NCBI RefSeq assembly: GCF_021531915.1
Contig: NZ_JAFBIV010000008.1
Coordinates: 1-64,000, forward strand
Source: Oscillibacter valericigenes
GTDB lineage: Bacteria; Bacillota; Clostridia; Oscillospirales; Oscillospiraceae
DNA length: 64,000 nucleotides
Direction of reading: 5' to 3'
The position numbers and the translations under genes were made by a program. Shown here in pieces: positions 61,578 through 64,000 of this stretch. Position 1 is the first letter of the stretch. Each line of letters starts with the position of its first letter. The notes beneath the pieces are model-generated. The model was given only the letters and a program-made list of their open reading frames with translations, was not told the origin of the DNA and ran no database searches.

Positions 61578-63518
61578 ATGACCAGTTGGTCTTTGCTTTC
61601 CGAATATTTCGCGTTGATCCTGATTGTGGTGATCATGCTGTTTTTCTATGACAGCAAGCAGGTCCATTCTGCCCGCAGACGCCTGTTCTGGAACTGTTTG
61701 CTGTTGTCCGTGGCCTCTATTCTGCTGAACATTGCCTCCGTCCATGCCATTGAAAACATTGGACGGGTCTCGGTAGAGGTAAATAAGGCACTGAACAGCG
61801 CCTATTTTCTGGTCAGTGTGCTGATGTCCACTGCCATTACATATTATATTTTCCAGCGGCTGCTGGAATTCGTCTATGACAAGCGCTGTCTCCAGCGAGC
61901 CAGGCTCGCTTTGTGGCTGGTGCTGGGCGTCTATACAGGGCTGATCCTCTGGAATCTGTACAGCGGTGTGATCTTCTATTTTGACCAGGCGGGTAATTAC
62001 TGCCGCGGTCCTCTGAATGCGGCGGGCTTCCTGGCACCTGTGCTGGAGGTCGGGCTGGTACTGGTCTGTTACTTCCGCAACCGCAAGAGCGTGGGCCGTG
62101 CCATGGTCCGAATCATGTGGACGGTGCCGCCCATCGTGGTGCTGCTGGTGCTCTATCAGGTGGCTTATCCCGAGCAGCTGCTGAACGGGACCATCAGTGC
62201 CCTGGCGAATCTGATCATTTTCATCAGCTTCCAGAGCAGCCGCATTGAGCGGGACCCTCTTACCGGCATCAACAACCGGCGGAGCTTCATGGAGGAGCTG
62301 ACCCTCCGGATGGCTGGCCGGCAGAATTATCAGGTCATCCTGGTGGCACTGAAGCAGTTCGCCCGGGTGAACCAGGTGTATGGCCACAGCAGCGGCGATG
62401 CCATCCTCTTTCAGGTCGCCGGTGCCCTGCAGCAGTTTTCTGCCGGCGGCCGGATCTTCCGGTACAACAGCGTGGAGTTTCTGCTTCTGATACCCGGCTC
62501 CGATGAAAAGGAGAGGGAGGAGCGGCTGGAGCAGGTCCTGTCCTGCATGCGCCGGGAGTGGCCCCTTGGAGAAAGCCATGTGGCCGTGCCTTTCTGTGCG
62601 GCGGAACTGACCTACTCCGGCCAGGACTGTACCCCGGAGCAGATCATCAGCTATCTGGAGTACTGTGTCCGTCTGGGCAAGGAGGACGGGCGCGAGCTGG
62701 TGCGGTTCGACGGTGAAACGGCCCAAAGGCACCGGCGCCGGGAGTACCTGATCCGGACCATGCAGGCGGCTGTCCGGGACGGCCGGTTCCAGGTGTGGTA
62801 TCAGCCGGTCTATCACCGGGACACCGGCAGCTTCGATTCGGCGGAGGCCCTGATCCGGCTGTCCGACGAACAGGGGCAGCCCATCTCTCCGGCGGAGTTT
62901 ATTCCCGTGGCCGAGGAAAACGGCCTGATCGACGCCCTGAGCTGGATCGTGCTGGAGGGCGTGTGCCGGCTGCTGGGCAGCGGCACGGTCCCGGAGCTGA
63001 AGACCGTGTCCATCAACCTGTCCATGCAGCAGTTCCTGCGGAAGGACCTGACAGAGCGGATCGAGGATATGCTGCGGAAATACGGCGTGGCGCCTGAGCG
63101 GCTGAAGCTGGAGATCACGGAGCGGGTGCTGGCCGACAACAGTCAGCTTGCGCGGCAGACCATGGAGAAGATGAGCCGCAGACATCTGGAGTTCCTGCTG
63201 GATGACTTCGGCACCGGCTATTCCAACTTCTCCAGTGTGCTGGGCCTGCCCTTTGAGGCCGTCAAGCTGGACCGCAGCCTGATGGCGGGCCTGACGAACG
63301 ACCCACGGTCCCGGCTAATGGCCGACACCATCATCCCGTTTTTCCACAAGCTGGGACAGCAGGTAGTGGCCGAGGGCATCGAGAGCAGGGAACAGGCGGA
63401 ACTGGCGCTGCGCTGCGGCGCGGACCGCATCCAGGGCTTCTACTACGCCCGGCCCATGCCGGAGTCGGAGCTGGCAGAGTGGTACCGCAGCCGGAAAAAG
63501 GCAGCGGAGCATACATAA
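61578..63518 (+). CDS. Membrane-bound EAL-domain cyclic-di-GMP phosphodiesterase
   Basis: A 646-residue protein. Six to seven helices fill residues 1-215. A GGDEF-like domain (about 220-375) has lost its signature (RYNSVEF in place of GGDEF), so it should not make c-di-GMP and may sense GTP. The EAL domain (about 385-640) keeps all catalytic features: SAEALIRL, SINLSMQQF, LEITER, DDFGTGYSNFS, KLDRS, VVAEGIES and QGFYYARPM. It should degrade c-di-GMP. The SD is GAGGTGAAACAGG. It is a stand-alone gene between terminators. Confidence 0.93.
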   Translation: MTSWSLLSEYFALILIVVIMLFFYDSKQVHSARRRLFWNCLLLSVASILLNIASVHAIENIGRVSVEVNKALNSAYFLVSVLMSTAITYYIFQRLLEFVYDKRCLQRARLALWLVLGVYTGLILWNLYSGVIFYFDQAGNYCRGPLNAAGFLAPVLEVGLVLVCYFRNRKSVGRAMVRIMWTVPPIVVLLVLYQVAYPEQLLNGTISALANLIIFISFQSSRIERDPLTGINNRRSFMEELTLRMAGRQNYQVILVALKQFARVNQVYGHSSGDAILFQVAGALQQFSAGGRIFRYNSVEFLLLIPGSDEKEREERLEQVLSCMRREWPLGESHVAVPFCAAELTYSGQDCTPEQIISYLEYCVRLGKEDGRELVRFDGETAQRHRRREYLIRTMQAAVRDGRFQVWYQPVYHRDTGSFDSAEALIRLSDEQGQPISPAEFIPVAEENGLIDALSWIVLEGVCRLLGSGTVPELKTVSINLSMQQFLRKDLTERIEDMLRKYGVAPERLKLEITERVLADNSQLARQTMEKMSRRHLEFLLDDFGTGYSNFSSVLGLPFEAVKLDRSLMAGLTNDPRSRLMADTIIPFFHKLGQQVVAEGIESREQAELALRCGADRIQGFYYARPMPESELAEWYRSRKKAAEHT

Positions 63519-63553
63519 AAAACCAGGGAGACATTCGGCCGAATGTCTCCCTG
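63516..63553 (-). terminator. Terminator of the small zinc-protein gene, possibly bidirectional
   Basis: A 30-bp perfect palindrome CAGGGAGACATTCGG/CCGAATGTCTCCCTG, then on the minus strand GGTTTTTTAT. On the plus strand only ATTGTTTG follows. Confidence 0.85.
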
Positions 63554-63571
63554 ATTGTTTGTGCAGCTGGT

Positions 63572-63796
63572 TCAGTCGCCGATGGCGGGGCTGATGACCT
63601 TTCCCAGGTTCCAGGTGGTGGCCAGGTGACGGGCTACGGACTGCCGCTCTTCTTCACTGTGGAAGGGCAGCTCCGCCGTGTGGCAGCCGCAGTCCAGGCA
63701 CTCCACATACAGGCACCAGCCGTTCTCCTCCTGGATCAGGCCGGGGCCGTGGCACCGGGGGCATTCAAACAGCTCAATATCGTCAAAATCATGCAT
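63572..63796 (-). CDS. Small zinc-ribbon protein
   Basis: A 74-residue protein with two Cys pairs, CPRC (near residue 12) and CLDCGC (near 35), followed by TAELPFHSEEERQSVARHLATTWNLG. This arrangement recalls Lar-type/phage zinc-ribbon proteins (Com-like), but I cannot assign a function. The ATG is preceded by AAAGGAGAAAC. Confidence 0.75.
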   Translation of the reverse strand: MHDFDDIELFECPRCHGPGLIQEENGWCLYVECLDCGCHTAELPFHSEEERQSVARHLATTWNLGKVISPAIGD

Positions 63797-63911
63797 GATG
63801 GGTTTCTCCTTTGTGTGTTCTTCCCATGCAGTATATCACGAATAGCGGGAAAGTACAAACAGGATTTCCGCGTTTTCGCAGATTTACAGGGTGCATCCCC
63901 GGAAAACAGGC

Positions 63912-63940
63912 TTGTCATTGCCCGCAGCGGCCGCTATAAT
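63912..63940 (+). promoter_or_regulatory. Promoter of yaaA
   Basis: TTGTCA, 17-bp spacer, TATAAT, 32 bp before the start. Confidence 0.75.
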
Positions 63941-63971
63941 GAGACTAACATCCGAAGGAGAGAGCCATTTC

Positions 63972-64000
63972 ATGCGAATCATCATTTCCCCGGCCAAGAA
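63972..64000 (+). CDS. yaaA: Peroxide stress protein YaaA, first codons only
   Basis: The window ends after MRIIISPAK(K), the conserved opening of the YaaA (UPF0246/DUF328) family, which limits oxidative damage by lowering free iron. SD GAAGGAGAGAG at good spacing. Only nine full codons are visible. Confidence 0.65.

Overview
The window is a high-GC chromosomal segment of an endospore-forming Firmicute of class Clostridia, most like the Oscillospiraceae (Flavonifractor/Oscillibacter-type gut bacteria). I infer this from a complete spoIIIAA-AH operon, spoIIM, yunB and a Spo0H-like sigma factor, from strong AGGAGG-type ribosome binding sites, from a class A RNase P RNA, and from T-box and riboswitch control. 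No species can be named from sequence alone.

Layout. 0-3 kb: a Cys-rich clostridial protein of unknown function and a LysR regulator divergent from a D-2-hydroxyacid dehydrogenase. 3-8 kb: the spoIIIA operon behind a sigma-E-type promoter. 8-19 kb: a housekeeping run asp23-nusB-xseA-xseB-ispA-[OLE RNA]-oapA-dxs-tlyA-nadK-argR-recN (stress, nuclease, isoprenoid, NAD and arginine control, repair). 19-25 kb: T-box-tyrS, an ABC-F ATPase, and two tandem paralogous exported proteins. 25-30 kb: asd and dapA (lysine/diaminopimelate), a SpoIID/LytB protein, queA. 30-36 kb: a NiCo-type riboswitch with a CDF metal exporter, tgt, yajC, a TIGR04086 membrane protein, spoIIM, xerD. 36-45 kb: an ECF sigma/DUF4179 anti-sigma pair, ilvA, ruvCAB, sigH, a zinc-ribbon protein, DUF1858, trmK, a Nif3-like protein, a YebC-family regulator. 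45-55 kb: an integrase remnant and a ~7.98 kb integrative mobilizable element (IME) that splits an XRE-family gene. 55-64 kb: rnpB, a CAT-like acetyltransferase, murD, yunB, ligA, a hydrolase with a peptide-deformylase fragment, an EAL phosphodiesterase, a small zinc protein and the start of yaaA.

Most notable. (1) A ~0.6 kb structured non-coding stretch with its own promoter lies between ispA and a small membrane protein ahead of dxs. This is the diagnostic position of OLE RNA and its partner OapA. (2) The IME ends can be resolved to a GG core: removing bases 46036-54011 restores the XRE reading frame (KWERG-LSYPDV), and the two ends carry a 22-nt near-perfect inverted repeat. The element carries a MobV relaxase, a pMV158-like oriT, a RepA_N protein, a large serine recombinase and a Mef-like efflux gene behind an attenuator leader. 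A 147-bp tandem duplication begins within 2 nt of the predicted oriT nick. (3) spoIIIA, spoIIM and yunB share a CATAGGAT -10 box, consistent with sigma-E control. (4) A NiCo riboswitch precedes the CDF exporter. (5) Several translation starts are unusual: a TTG for spoIIIAA, a coupled TTG for oapA, a possible leaderless sigH, and a possible ACG start for the CAT-like gene.
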